Positions 27,537-37,226 of a stretch of 64,000 nt of DNA are shown one piece after another (positions within the stretch are counted from its first letter, which is position 1; every line of letters begins with the position of its first letter). The notes under the pieces are model-generated. The model was not told the origin of the DNA. It worked only from the letters and a program-made list of their open reading frames with translations, and did no database searches. The position numbers were made by a program, and so were the translations under genes. The stretch spans positions 132,429-196,428 of the forward strand of contig FREY01000002.1 of assembly GCA_900143635.1 (NCBI GenBank), given 5' to 3'. This stretch comes from Rhodobacteraceae bacterium Alg231-04. GTDB lineage: Bacteria > Pseudomonadota > Alphaproteobacteria > Rhodobacterales > Rhodobacteraceae.

Positions 27537-28069
27537 TTCCAGCCCTTTCTTTGGGTTTCTTGTGTTTTCTTTTTGCTCAGAACATTTTGCCCCAGCCGCT
27601 CCAGCGCGGCGCGGAGGCTATCATCTTTTACGTCGCCCGCCGCCTGTTCCGCCGCAGCGGTGGCCTGCGGGTCAGGTATAATCGGCGCCTGTACCTTTGG
27701 TGCATAGCGAAAATCGGCCTGCCCTTCGGCAAACCCGGTTGGTGCGGTCTGGGTGATATGGATGCGGCTGATCGCGTTATAGCCATAGACCGCGTTCACC
27801 TTGCTGCGCAGGCCTTCTTTCTGCATCTCCAGCATCGGCGCGTGGGCACCGGTGGTCAGCACCGTCAGGCTGGCACCAAAGCCACCACGCCCGTAGCCTA
27901 CTTTGACCGGACGGGCGATGGCAGCAATCTCAGCGCCGGCAATTTCCGGCCAGTGGGTCAGCAGGCGGGTGACGGCAAAGCCACGGCTTTCGCCTGCCTT
28001 GCGGATCTTATCCGAAAGCAGTGAACCGGTGCGTTTGAACCCGCGTGTAGAAGAGCGCCTGTTTGCCAT
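27533..28069 (-). CDS. DUF721 (DciA-like) protein
   Basis: 178 residues. N-terminal DUF721 domain with LLTHWPEIAGAEIAAIARPVKV and LTVLTTGAHAPMLEMQKEGLRSKVNAVYGYNAI. DciA proteins are the ancestral loaders of the replicative helicase DnaB in bacteria lacking DnaC. The C-terminal about 60 residues are low-complexity and charged (KKKTQETQRK). Divergent from mutY, upstream of and coupled to the dsbA-type gene. Confidence 0.9.
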   Translation of the reverse strand: MANRRSSTRGFKRTGSLLSDKIRKAGESRGFAVTRLLTHWPEIAGAEIAAIARPVKVGYGRGGFGASLTVLTTGAHAPMLEMQKEGLRSKVNAVYGYNAISRIHITQTAPTGFAEGQADFRYAPKVQAPIIPDPQATAAAEQAAGDVKDDSLRAALERLGQNVLSKKKTQETQRKGWK

Positions 28070-28154
28070 GACCTTGGTTTTGCGTGACTGCTGCCCCTAT
28101 TGTAAAGAGCGCAGAGGCAGGCGCCAGTGAAACCGAAAAAACAGGGAATAAAGA

Positions 28155-29219
28155 ATGCGTGATTTGGACAGCACCCCGGCGGGCCTCAGCATCGAGATTC
28201 TCGCCTGGTACGATCAGCATGCACGCGACATGCCCTGGCGCACCGGTCCGGCCGACCGCGCCCTCGGCATCCGCCCTGATCCCTACCGTGTCTGGCTGAG
28301 CGAGGTGATGCTGCAGCAGACAACCGTCGCTGCGGTAAAAGACTATTTCCAGCGTTTTACCGCCCGCTGGCCACGGGTCGAGGATCTGGCGGCCGCTCAA
28401 GACGCCGATGTCATGGGGGAATGGGCCGGCCTTGGCTATTACGCCCGCGCCCGCAACCTGCTGAAATGTGCCCGCGTGGTGACCGCGGAACACGACGGCC
28501 GCTTTCCCGAACACTATGAGGGGCTGCTCACGCTGCCGGGCATCGGACCCTATACGGCAGCGGCAATTGCCTCGATCGCCTTTGATCAGCCGGAAACAGT
28601 GCTGGATGGCAATGTGGAGCGGGTGATGGCGCGGCTGCATGACATTCACGACCCGCTGCCCGGCTCAAAACCGGCACTCAAAGCCGAAGCCGCCGCGCTG
28701 ACACCACAGAACCGCCCTGGCTGTTATGCCCAGGCGGTGATGGATCTGGGGGCCACGATCTGCACGCCGAAAAACCCGGCCTGCGGTATCTGCCCCTGGC
28801 GTGATCCCTGCGCAGCGCGGCGCGCAGGCACTGCACAAGACCTGCCAAAGAAAACCCCCAAGAAGCCCAAGCCCACGCGACTTGGTATCGTCTATCTTGC
28901 CCGCGCAAGTGACGGCACCTGGCTGTTGGAACGGCGTCCCGAAAAGGGGCTGTTGGGCGGCATGCTGGGCTGGCCAGGTGCCGAATGGGGAGACACCGCG
29001 ACCCCGATGCCCCCGTTTGAGGCCAACTGGCAGCTGCTGGCAGGAGAGGTGCGCCATACCTTCACCCATTTCCACCTGATCCTGCAGGTGATGCATGCCG
29101 ATCTGCCCAAAGGGCATAATCCGCCCGACAATCACGAGCTGATCTCGCGCCATGCGTTCAAACCCACCGATCTGCCGACGGTGATGCGCAAAGCATTCGA
29201 TCTGTGGCAGGGGCGATAG
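28155..29219 (+). CDS. mutY: A/G-specific adenine glycosylase
   Basis: 354 residues. Catalytic Glu50 in SEVMLQQTTV, helix-hairpin-helix LPGIGPYTAAAIAS, catalytic Asp in VLDGNVERV, a 4Fe-4S site C-x6-C-x2-C-x5-C (ICTPKNPACGICPWRDPC) and a C-terminal NUDIX-like domain that reads 8-oxoG. It removes adenine opposite 8-oxoguanine. 85-base divergent gap from dciA. Confidence 0.97.
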   Translation: MRDLDSTPAGLSIEILAWYDQHARDMPWRTGPADRALGIRPDPYRVWLSEVMLQQTTVAAVKDYFQRFTARWPRVEDLAAAQDADVMGEWAGLGYYARARNLLKCARVVTAEHDGRFPEHYEGLLTLPGIGPYTAAAIASIAFDQPETVLDGNVERVMARLHDIHDPLPGSKPALKAEAAALTPQNRPGCYAQAVMDLGATICTPKNPACGICPWRDPCAARRAGTAQDLPKKTPKKPKPTRLGIVYLARASDGTWLLERRPEKGLLGGMLGWPGAEWGDTATPMPPFEANWQLLAGEVRHTFTHFHLILQVMHADLPKGHNPPDNHELISRHAFKPTDLPTVMRKAFDLWQGR

Positions 29220-29309
29220 GCTGGGCCTTTCTCCCTCGGGCTGACAACCGCAGAGGAAAGGATGGGGAGGCCGCTGGTCTTGCCACCGGCCCCTAAACAG
29301 CCTGCCTTA

Positions 29310-29915
29310 TCAGAACAGGTAACCGACCCTGACTGACAGCGTGGTGAACTTGCCACCATTGTCATTCCAGCCGTCTTTACCCTTTTTCGTGTTCGACAGG
29401 TCTTCGTTGGCGCTCAGTTTCCGGTGGGCGATTTCACCACCGATAAAGATATTATCGGTCACGGCATAAGAGGCCCCTACACCCAAACCAAAGCCGTCTG
29501 TGCTCGCCTTTGTGTCGGGAGCGCCATTATAATACTCGGCAAAGCTGGCAGCCACAAAGCCATAGTACAACCACTTGCCCTTGGCGACACCAGCACGCGC
29601 GCGGATATCAATCACGTCTTCCAGACCGTAATCCGGAGAGTCTTCTTCCCAGTACTTACTGGACCCACCAGCGAGTTCGAGGCCATAGACCATCTGGTTG
29701 GAGACCCAGTTGTAACCACCGAACAATTCAAAAGGCTGATCAGGCCGGCTGTCCATATCGTACCAATTGCCCTGCTCTTCGATCTCGCCAGTCGCGGTCA
29801 CGACCAGTCCAAGGCCGCCATAAAATCCGGCCCAGATGTCCGCATCGTTGGCAAATGCCGGAAGGCCCACACAGGTAATCGCTGTGGTTGCCAGAAATAA
29901 CGGCCTGAGTTTCAT
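29310..29915 (-). CDS. Outer-membrane beta-barrel protein
   Basis: 201 residues. Signal peptide of 22 residues (cut near LPAFA-ND), then an eight-strand-type barrel: AGFYGGLGLVV, FELFGGYNW, YGLELAGG, IRARAGVAKGKWLYYGFVAAS, FGLGVGASYAV, IFIGGEIAHRKL, and a C-terminal TTLSVRVGYLF ending in Phe. Belongs to the OmpA/Omp25-like small barrels; function unknown. Start at 29915 with AGGAG upstream. Confidence 0.88.
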   Translation of the reverse strand: MKLRPLFLATTAITCVGLPAFANDADIWAGFYGGLGLVVTATGEIEEQGNWYDMDSRPDQPFELFGGYNWVSNQMVYGLELAGGSSKYWEEDSPDYGLEDVIDIRARAGVAKGKWLYYGFVAASFAEYYNGAPDTKASTDGFGLGVGASYAVTDNIFIGGEIAHRKLSANEDLSNTKKGKDGWNDNGGKFTTLSVRVGYLF

Positions 29916-30047
29916 AACAATTCTCCTTTGATCCGAAATAGCTCTGTAGATATACCCATCATACGTCAACGTACTTAGCTGCGAACATTAATTGACCGAA
30001 CCGTGTCGTGACGGGAATACAACGCCAAAGCCCCAAAAGGTCCCAAA

Positions 30048-31556
30048 ATGCCAGATAGCAACCGCCTGAAGACCATTGTCACCATGATGGGGAAGGGGCA
30101 GTTCAATCGGGTTATCAGCGCGTGCAACGACCTTCTTACTCTGGAACCAGACAATGCGGTCGCACAGAACCTTCTAGGAACGGCGCTGGCCGAAAGCGGT
30201 GATAGCGAGGGTGGTATTGCCGTGTTGCGCGCCCTTGTCCTGACCAATCCGGACTATGCTTTTGCGCACCACAACCTGGGCAATGTTCTGGTGAAGAACA
30301 ACGATCCGCAAGCCGCAATTGCCGCCTTTCAGATCGCTGCTGACCTGATGCCGGACAACGGAGAAATCCAGAACAGCCTCGCCAGTGCATTCGCCGCCGC
30401 AGATGACCCGCATCAGGCGCTGCATGCGGCCCGTGCCGCCGTTGCGCTGGCGCCTGATGACATGCCCAAACGAAAAAGACTGATCACTTATCTGCGCCAA
30501 ATAGGGGATCACGAGGCCGCCCTAAAGGAACTGAATGCCGCACTTGCACTGGAGCCCTGGGATCCTGAACTGCTGATCGCATCCGGCGCATTGATGATCC
30601 AGACCGACACCGTCGAAGCGGCCTTGGAACGTTTCCAGCGGGCCGCAAAGGTGAACCCGGACAGCCCGGAGCTCTATTCAAATGTGGGCCGTCTGTGGCT
30701 GTTGCACGAGCAATATGAAAAGGCCTGCGAGGCGTTTCAACGTGCTACGGCCCTATCGCCCGAGAACCCCAAGGCCCATAACCGATTGGCAGAAGCCCTC
30801 TTGCAAAGTGGCGACCATCAGGGCGCCATAGCCGCATATGCCGCCTGCCTGAAAATTGATCCCTCGGACGGGCACGCCCGCCATTTCATGGCCGTCCTCA
30901 GCGGCGATACACCCGCGAGCGCGCCCGAAGATTATGTGCGTGGTCTGTTTGACGAATACGCTGAAACCTTTGAACAGTCGCTGGTGCAGAACCTCGGCTA
31001 TCGCGTTCCCGATACCATTGCCGCCCGGCTCTCTGCCGCGCTGCCCGAGCGACCACGTTTCAAATCGCTCCTCGATCTGGGTTGTGGCACCGGGTTGATG
31101 GGGGAAAAGATCCGGTCACGGGTCGACCACCTGTCGGGCGTGGATCTGTCCGAGAACATGGTCAGGATTGCCAATGGAAAGCAAGTCTATGACCAGTTGA
31201 ACGTCTCCGATCTCAGCACGCAGATTGCTACAGATGGCGATCAGCATGATATCTATATTGCTGCGGATGTTCTGATCTATGTCGGGGAGCTGTCCGGCGT
31301 GTTTGCCGCTATCCGCGAGTCCGCCCGCCCCGGTGCGATCTTTGCCTTCACCACCGAAGATCACATTGGCGAGGGGATTACCCTTCGTGCCTCAGGTCGG
31401 TATGCCCATTCAGCCTCTTATATCAAGGACATCTGCAGCCAGAACAGCATGGAAATTCTGGACCATCAAACCGTCGATATGCGACAGGAAAAGGGGGAAA
31501 TGCTGCGTGGCGGCTGCTTTATCGTGCAAACAGCAGCGGGGGAGCCGCGCCGATAA
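30048..31556 (+). CDS. TPR-repeat protein fused to an SAM-dependent methyltransferase
   Basis: 502 residues. Residues about 1-290 are seven or eight TPR units (LGTALAESGDSEGGIAVL, LGNVLVKNNDPQAAIAAF and so on). The linker EDYVRGLFDEYAETFEQSLVQNLGYRVP is the usual lead into a class I methyltransferase domain with motif I LLDLGCGTGLMG (about 342) and VDLSENMV. The methylated substrate is unknown; TPR-methyltransferases of this type often act on protein or small acceptors. Start has no strong ribosome-binding site. Confidence 0.88.
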   Translation: MPDSNRLKTIVTMMGKGQFNRVISACNDLLTLEPDNAVAQNLLGTALAESGDSEGGIAVLRALVLTNPDYAFAHHNLGNVLVKNNDPQAAIAAFQIAADLMPDNGEIQNSLASAFAAADDPHQALHAARAAVALAPDDMPKRKRLITYLRQIGDHEAALKELNAALALEPWDPELLIASGALMIQTDTVEAALERFQRAAKVNPDSPELYSNVGRLWLLHEQYEKACEAFQRATALSPENPKAHNRLAEALLQSGDHQGAIAAYAACLKIDPSDGHARHFMAVLSGDTPASAPEDYVRGLFDEYAETFEQSLVQNLGYRVPDTIAARLSAALPERPRFKSLLDLGCGTGLMGEKIRSRVDHLSGVDLSENMVRIANGKQVYDQLNVSDLSTQIATDGDQHDIYIAADVLIYVGELSGVFAAIRESARPGAIFAFTTEDHIGEGITLRASGRYAHSASYIKDICSQNSMEILDHQTVDMRQEKGEMLRGGCFIVQTAAGEPRR

Positions 31557-31661
31557 AGACCATCTGATAATTCCACCCGCACTGCCCTTGGGTTTTCTGG
31601 AATTCAGGCGTACCTTTGGGCCCGCGCGCGTCTTTTCAGGCCGCAAGGAGGTCACACACCC

Positions 31662-32795
31662 ATGATTGCCCCCGAAACCCTCGCCCGCTGGCAAAGCGCG
31701 GCCCCCTTTTGGATGTCGTTCCTGTTGGTGCCGTTGGTCTGGACCGGTGCAGTGCTGGGCAGCTGGTGGATCCTGCTGACCCCGCTCTCCACATGGTATC
31801 TATTTGCAGCACTGGACGGGCTGCTGGGCCTCAACCTCGAAGATGCCGACCCGGAGACCGAGGAAGAAGACCTGAAATGGTATAACGCGCTGACCATCGT
31901 TTGGGTGCCGGTGCAATTCCTGTCGCTCTTTGGGCTAATCGCCTATGTGAGCGGCGCTGAGCACCTGTCCGGGCTGGAGAAATTCGGTGTGTTTTTCGGT
32001 GTCGGTGTAATGACCGGTACGGTGGGGATCAACTACAGCCACGAGCTGATGCACCAATCCTCGCGCGCTGAGCGCTGGCTGGGTGATATCCTGCTGTCGA
32101 TGGTTCTCTATTCGCATTTCCGAACCGAGCATCTGCTGGTGCATCACCGCTATGTCGGCACACCGCGCGATGCGGTGACTGCGCGCTACAACGAGGGGTT
32201 TCACCGTTTCTACCCCCGTGTTCTGAAGGCATGCTGGCACTCGGCCTTCCGCGCCGAAAAGGAAAAACTGGCCAAAAAGAACCTGCGGTGGAGCGACCCT
32301 TCAAACCCATTTTTCCGCTACTGGGGTCTGCAGGCCACCATGCTGTTGCTGGCGGTTTTGCTGGGTGGTTGGGCCGGTTTGATGCTGTTTTTGGTGCAGG
32401 CAGGCATTGCCGTCTGGCAGCTGGAGCTGGTCAACTATGTCGAACATTACGGGCTGACCCGTCAGCATCTAGGCGATGGGAAATATGAACCCGTTGCCCC
32501 CCGCCATTCGTGGAACGCCGCACATAAGGCCACCAACTGGCTGCTGATCAACCTGCAGCGCCATTCTGACCATCACTACAAGCCTGCGCGCCGCTTTCCG
32601 CTGTTGCAGAACCACACATTGGCCGATGCGCCGCAGCTGCCCTACGGCTATCCGATCATGACAATGGCGGCCATGGTGCCACCGGTCTGGAGGCGGATCA
32701 TGAACCCGCGTGTGCGCAAGTGGCGTCAGATGTACTATCCCGAAGTCACAAATTGGCAGGCCTACAACAAGGCCAGCAACCCGCCACCGCGCTAG
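31662..32795 (+). CDS. AlkB-type membrane di-iron monooxygenase
   Basis: 377 residues. Four or more hydrophobic helices and the eight-histidine set of the membrane alkane hydroxylases and desaturases: HELMH, EHLLVHH, NYVEHYG and LQRHSDHH. The closing LPYGYPIMTMAAMVPPVWRRIMNPRV is characteristic of AlkB. Two box positions deviate from the consensus (Gln after HELMH, Val in EHxxVHH). Terminal hydroxylation of alkanes or fatty acids is inferred. No rubredoxin or rubredoxin reductase lies nearby. AGGAGG precedes the start. Confidence 0.9.
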   Translation: MIAPETLARWQSAAPFWMSFLLVPLVWTGAVLGSWWILLTPLSTWYLFAALDGLLGLNLEDADPETEEEDLKWYNALTIVWVPVQFLSLFGLIAYVSGAEHLSGLEKFGVFFGVGVMTGTVGINYSHELMHQSSRAERWLGDILLSMVLYSHFRTEHLLVHHRYVGTPRDAVTARYNEGFHRFYPRVLKACWHSAFRAEKEKLAKKNLRWSDPSNPFFRYWGLQATMLLLAVLLGGWAGLMLFLVQAGIAVWQLELVNYVEHYGLTRQHLGDGKYEPVAPRHSWNAAHKATNWLLINLQRHSDHHYKPARRFPLLQNHTLADAPQLPYGYPIMTMAAMVPPVWRRIMNPRVRKWRQMYYPEVTNWQAYNKASNPPPR

Positions 32796-32835
32796 GCGGA
32801 AGGGTCCACCAGAAACGGCGGCAGGGTGTCAGGCC

Positions 32836-34284
32836 TTAGCCGTTTCTGGCCATCCGTTCGAAGCGACGATCCATCGCCGCTTCGGAGGAAGACCCGGCCG
32901 TGGTGCGGAAACTATCCATACAGCGTTTGAGCGCCGCTGAATCCTGCGACAGCCGACTTGTCGTTTCAAACACATCGCCCGCCAGCTGCGCGGTGTCTTG
33001 GGTGGTGCGGCCCAGTTCTGCAACGCTGGTGTCGATTTCTCCCAGGCTCAGCGATTGTTCTGAAATCATTGTCGAGACTTCCGACATCAGCCCCGATACT
33101 TCGCTGGCGCCGCCGCGGATTTCTGCCAGGCTTTTGCCGGACTCGCGCACCAGTTCGCCGCCATCCTGTACCAGGCCCGAGCTTTCAGCGATCAGCGATT
33201 TGATCTCTGTCGCGGAGTCCGACGTCCGAACGGCCAGCGCGCGCACTTCGGAGGCCACCACCGCAAAGCCGCGCCCCGCCTCGCCCGCACGGGCCGCTTC
33301 AACGCCTGCGTTCAGCGCCAGAAGATTGGTCTGGAAGGAAATATCCTCGATCACCTCGATGATCTGGGAAATCTTTTCCGAGCTTTCCTCGATCCGCTGC
33401 ATCGCTTCGATCGCCTTATCGACAACCGTGCCGCCTTTTTCAGCTGCCTTGCGATTGCGCGCAGAACGCTGCGAGGCCGCCTCTAGCCGGTCGGCGGCGT
33501 CTTTGGTTGTCGCGGCAATCTGACTGACCGAGGCGACCGCCTCCTCCAGCGTGGCAGCCTGTGACTGCGACCGTTCGGCAAGATCACTGGCCATGCGCGA
33601 GGTTTCAGCCATGCGCCCGTCGACCGAATTGGCATAGCCCGCCGCCTGGGCAATCTGTTCCGACCAGCGCATTTGCAGATTGTTGAAAGAACTGCGGGCC
33701 GTCTGGAACCCATCGGGGAAGCCTTCTGACGGTATCCGCGAGGTCAAGTCACCCTCTTCCAGTTTGCCGATACCAACGCTCAGCAATTCCAGCGCCCGCG
33801 CCCGATCTTCGCCTTCGGCACGATAGTAGGATTGGATCACTGCCTCGGTATCGGCCAGCATGGCCCGCATCAGAACCTGTGCCCGCGCCGAATTGGCCCG
33901 ATTGGCCAGCAGCCCGCCCTTCAGAACCCGCGCAATCATATCCGACCCGGCCCGTGCATATCCGCCAAGGAACAGGTTCACCGGCAGTTGGATTTTGAAA
34001 TGAACCCGGCCGATCCGGTCGGCGCTGTCAAAGTAGGCCTGGCTGAAGTCACCCGCGAACAGCCGTTTCCAATGGGCCTTCTGAGCGGCCTTGGCATGGT
34101 CAACGATTTGCTGCGATGCAAAGAAGCCGCGCGTTTCGTTGTTGGTCATCAACGCGGCATAAAACCCGTCAAGAATGTCGTCTATGTCTTTCCAAACAAT
34201 GCTTCCGGCTTCTGCCAATAGCGTCGCATTTTCACCAATAAGATCAAACCACTTGATAGATTGCTTGCGGGTTGATTGTGTCAT
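32836..34284 (-). CDS. Globin-coupled methyl-accepting chemotaxis transducer (HemAT-like)
   Basis: 482 residues. N-terminal protoglobin domain (about 10-160) with proximal His95 in [13 protein letters not shown] short HAMP-like linker ([19 protein letters not shown]) and a methyl-accepting signalling domain follow, whose hairpin tip reads [44 protein letters not shown]. No membrane helices: a soluble O2 (or gas) sensor for taxis. 58 bases downstream of a membrane cyclase on the same strand. Confidence 0.93.
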   Translation of the reverse strand: MTQSTRKQSIKWFDLIGENATLLAEAGSIVWKDIDDILDGFYAALMTNNETRGFFASQQIVDHAKAAQKAHWKRLFAGDFSQAYFDSADRIGRVHFKIQLPVNLFLGGYARAGSDMIARVLKGGLLANRANSARAQVLMRAMLADTEAVIQSYYRAEGEDRARALELLSVGIGKLEEGDLTSRIPSEGFPDGFQTARSSFNNLQMRWSEQIAQAAGYANSVDGRMAETSRMASDLAERSQSQAATLEEAVASVSQIAATTKDAADRLEAASQRSARNRKAAEKGGTVVDKAIEAMQRIEESSEKISQIIEVIEDISFQTNLLALNAGVEAARAGEAGRGFAVVASEVRALAVRTSDSATEIKSLIAESSGLVQDGGELVRESGKSLAEIRGGASEVSGLMSEVSTMISEQSLSLGEIDTSVAELGRTTQDTAQLAGDVFETTSRLSQDSAALKRCMDSFRTTAGSSSEAAMDRRFERMARNG

Positions 34285-34342
34285 GTTCGCCGTCTCTCTT
34301 ATTCTTCACGACGAGAGTTACGGCGATTTCCTTTCCAATCGG

Positions 34343-35755
34343 TTAGCCAGCCTGTTCTGACCGTCCGGTTTTTTCACTGCAACTCCAGACATCGATCCGG
34401 CTGGCAATCCCGCGCACGTCCTGATCGGGGTGTTTTACCAGCCCGTCCAGCAAGGCCGGATCCACGCCTTCCTCCACGGCGCGGTCATGCAAGGCGGCGC
34501 TCAGCACGATGCCCGCATTCAGAGTACGGGTCATCTTTTCCAGCCGTGATGCAATGTTCACAGCATTGCCAATCACTGCATATTCCAGCCGGTTTGCCCC
34601 GATATCCCCCAGAACCACCTCGCCGTAGTGCAGCCCGATTCCCATGATGATTTCCGGCTCTCCGGCGCCTCGGCGGTCAATATTCCAAAGCGCCAGCGAT
34701 TTGCACATGGCACGGGCGCAGGTCAGCGCATTCGAGGCATCGCATTCCCCGGAGACAGGCGTGCCAAAGGTCGCCATCAACCCATCCCCCAGATATTTAT
34801 CGAGGGTCCCGTCACAGCGGAACACCTCGCGTTCCATGCGGCCGTGAAACCCGCGCAACAGTTCGATCACATCGCGCGGATCACGCCCCTCGGCCAAGGA
34901 GGTGAAGCCAACAATGTCGATGAACATGACGGCTACGTTTTCACTGCGCACCTGTTTCAGCGGCTCATCGTTCTGCGACAGCTGATCCACCACATTGGGC
35001 GAGAAATAGCGCGACAGGTTGGCCCGTTCGCGCTCCAGCCCTGCATTGCTGAGCAGGAGCCGGTCAAAACGGCGCGCCGAAAACCCAAGCGTCACCGCGA
35101 CCAGCAGAAAAACGATCACCTCCTGCAGGCGCAGGTTCAGCATGAAACTGTTCGGATCCAGAAATGCGATGACCCCAGGATAGCCTGCAAATGCATCTGT
35201 CGCGGCCTCGCTCAGCCCCGCAACCGGCGTGCTGAACCACCAGGCCAGCGCCAGCCCTGTCAGCCACATGCCAGTCGTCCAAGTGCCAATCGCAATCACC
35301 GTGCGCCAGGAATAGGCCATGGTGCCAGCCGCGAGGATCACAAAGAAATAGAGGAAATTGTCGAACCGGTATTGCATGGCAACCGGCCAATCCTGCGGCC
35401 CGAAGGGGTTTGGCACCACCATGCCCGCCGTCATGATCAGCAGATCGAGAAAGATCAGCAACAGCTCCAGCCGCGACTGCCCGACCCGCCCGGCGAGACT
35501 GATAAACCAGCCGTTCAGGCAAAGCAGCGCCAGAATAGCGTGATAATAAAGAACATTCCATGCCGGGTTCACCCAGATCAGAAACACAGCGATGATCGGC
35601 ATTGCGATCCATCGCGCCCGCACCGCCAGCTGCAGCCCTTCGTGTTTGTGAGCCGTCAGCGCGGTGTCTGCATAGATGCTATCTGCCACCGGATCATATG
35701 GCGGGGCATCTGCCTTGGTCGGGCCGGTTTGCGGGGCCGTCAAAGTATCTGTCAT
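34343..35755 (-). CDS. Membrane-bound class III adenylate/guanylate cyclase (paralogue B)
   Basis: 470 residues. About six membrane helices in residues 45-230, with the VVPNPFGPQDWP segment as in paralogue A at 18019-19413. The RYFSPNVVDQLS linker follows, then the cyclase domain: MFIDIVGFTSLAEG (metal Asp), DKYLGDGLMATFGTP, IGNAVNIASRLEKM. Produces cAMP or cGMP. A globin-coupled transducer follows 58 bases downstream in the same direction, so the pair may be one transcript. Confidence 0.92.
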   Translation of the reverse strand: MTDTLTAPQTGPTKADAPPYDPVADSIYADTALTAHKHEGLQLAVRARWIAMPIIAVFLIWVNPAWNVLYYHAILALLCLNGWFISLAGRVGQSRLELLLIFLDLLIMTAGMVVPNPFGPQDWPVAMQYRFDNFLYFFVILAAGTMAYSWRTVIAIGTWTTGMWLTGLALAWWFSTPVAGLSEAATDAFAGYPGVIAFLDPNSFMLNLRLQEVIVFLLVAVTLGFSARRFDRLLLSNAGLERERANLSRYFSPNVVDQLSQNDEPLKQVRSENVAVMFIDIVGFTSLAEGRDPRDVIELLRGFHGRMEREVFRCDGTLDKYLGDGLMATFGTPVSGECDASNALTCARAMCKSLALWNIDRRGAGEPEIIMGIGLHYGEVVLGDIGANRLEYAVIGNAVNIASRLEKMTRTLNAGIVLSAALHDRAVEEGVDPALLDGLVKHPDQDVRGIASRIDVWSCSEKTGRSEQAG

Positions 35756-35931
35756 GTCAGGCCTTTCACCGGTTAACTCCGGGTACGCGTTATTGGTTTC
35801 ACATAAACACCCTAGCCGCGGGCTGCACGCGGCGCAAAGTCGCGGCTCGGATGCGCCTGCGTCAAAAGGCGGGACAGATCCGCGGCAAAGCCCCGTGACA
35901 TCCCCGCCATCATCTGCGTAGGCTTGATCCC

Positions 35932-36108
35932 ATGAAACATGTTCCCAAAGAAACCACCGATGACGCGCTTATTCAGGAATATCTGAACAAGGGCGGCAAA
36001 GTCAGCGTTGGCAAAACCAAGCCCCAGCCGGCCGAACTGGGCCTCAGCAACAATGTCTGGGGCAACAAGCTGACCAAGGAAGAAAAAGCCGCCCGCGACA
36101 AGAAGTAA
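35932..36108 (+). CDS. Small hypothetical protein (58 residues)
   Basis: Short open frame: MKHVPKETTDDALIQEYL, then NKGGKVSVGKTKPQ and an end rich in Lys/Glu (LTKEEKAARDKK). It is hydrophilic and has no membrane segment. Codon bias matches the genome, and the composition is that of a real protein, not of a random frame; I recall similar 50-60 residue proteins in Rhodobacterales but cannot search. Start ATG at 35932 has a poor ribosome-binding site. Sits alone between the cyclase and TetR genes. Confidence 0.75.
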   Translation: MKHVPKETTDDALIQEYLNKGGKVSVGKTKPQPAELGLSNNVWGNKLTKEEKAARDKK

Positions 36109-36192
36109 TCTTGTCGGGCGCTGCCTCACGGTTTGCCATATCTGGAATGGCGAACAGTATCTGTTGTTGATTGGGCACCTGCCAAGGATCCG

Positions 36193-36816
36193 CTATGATT
36201 TGCGCCCTGTTGAACGGATCCTGAAAGCATTGATCTGAATGTTGAAGAGCCTTTCGCCCTCATCGACCAGATCGAAACCGCGCGCATTTAGAGACCACCG
36301 CATTGCGACCCCCTGTATCAACGCCAAGACAAGGGCGGCGGCATCTTCAGGATTAAGCGCCTGATCAAATAGGCCGAGGCTGATACCCGCATTGATCTGC
36401 TCTGAGAACTTGCTTTGGCGTTTGATCATCATGCCGGCAAAAAAACTGCGTAACTCATCATTTTCGGCGTGCAGCTCGCGGGAAAACAGAATCGCGGGAA
36501 TTGCCGGGTTTGCACGGATGAACCTCAGGTGATCGCAAACCATCTTACGCAGACAGTCTTCGGGAGACGCATCGCTGCGATCACCGGGCGCTGCGTTTTC
36601 CTGAAACAGCTGGCCTATACGGTGTGCGACCGCCTGCCAGATATCTGCCTTGGTCGGGAAGTGACGGAAAATTCCGGGCTGCGAGATACCTACCTCTTGT
36701 GCCAGCCGCTCTGTGGTCAGCCGGTCAGGCCCGATGTCAGCCGACAGACGCAGGGCAGCATCGGTGATCTCCAGCTTGCGCTCCTGCGCCGTTTTTCTGG
36801 TGCGGTTGGTTTTCAT
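36193..36816 (-). CDS. TetR/AcrR family transcriptional regulator
   Basis: 207 residues. N-terminal helix-turn-helix (LTTERLAQEVGISQPGIFRHFPTKADIW, about 32-60) and an all-helical ligand-binding domain with a TetR_C-like arrangement. Its start overlaps the stop of the membrane-protein gene (ATGA), so it is the last gene of a three-gene unit 37706-36193 and probably regulates it or neighbours. Ligand unknown. Confidence 0.93.
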   Translation of the reverse strand: MKTNRTRKTAQERKLEITDAALRLSADIGPDRLTTERLAQEVGISQPGIFRHFPTKADIWQAVAHRIGQLFQENAAPGDRSDASPEDCLRKMVCDHLRFIRANPAIPAILFSRELHAENDELRSFFAGMMIKRQSKFSEQINAGISLGLFDQALNPEDAAALVLALIQGVAMRWSLNARGFDLVDEGERLFNIQINAFRIRSTGRKS

Positions 36817-37223
36817 GCTTCAGAGTCCCCGAGTTCGATTGTTTGCGCTTTGACAGCGATGACCAGCCAGACCGCGCTGCGCAGGATCATGGCACCAACA
36901 GTACGGGGTTCAAAGGCGCCGCCCAACAGAATGTGAATGCCAAAGGCCACGAAAACGGTCAGCGTTGCGACACAGATAAGCACAGACAGTCGCCTGCCCC
37001 ACCGGTGCAAGCCAAACAACCCAACACCCGCGACGACATAGGCGAATCCGGCCATAAAGTTGAACCAGAGAACAAAGCCGACATAGTCTCCCGCCGCCGC
37101 CCGTGCAGCGCCATCAAAGAAGAGCGTGGCACCACCGGAAAGCAGCGTCAGTGCGCCAAACAGAATGGCGGTGACCGCCAGAACAGAAACAACCAGCGGT
37201 CGTTCAGGGCTGAGTGCAGCCAT
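36813..37223 (-). CDS. Small four-helix membrane protein, unknown
   Basis: 136 residues with four predicted membrane helices (LVVSVLAVTAILFGALTLL, YVGFVLWFNFMAGFAYVVAGVGLF, LSVLICVATLTVFVAFGIHILL, GAMILRSAVWLVIAVKA). I do not recognise the family. It begins three bases after the stop of a c-type haem protein gene and overlaps the TetR gene, so all three are translationally linked. Confidence 0.8.
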   Translation of the reverse strand: MAALSPERPLVVSVLAVTAILFGALTLLSGGATLFFDGAARAAAGDYVGFVLWFNFMAGFAYVVAGVGLFGLHRWGRRLSVLICVATLTVFVAFGIHILLGGAFEPRTVGAMILRSAVWLVIAVKAQTIELGDSEA

Positions 37224-37226
37224 CTG

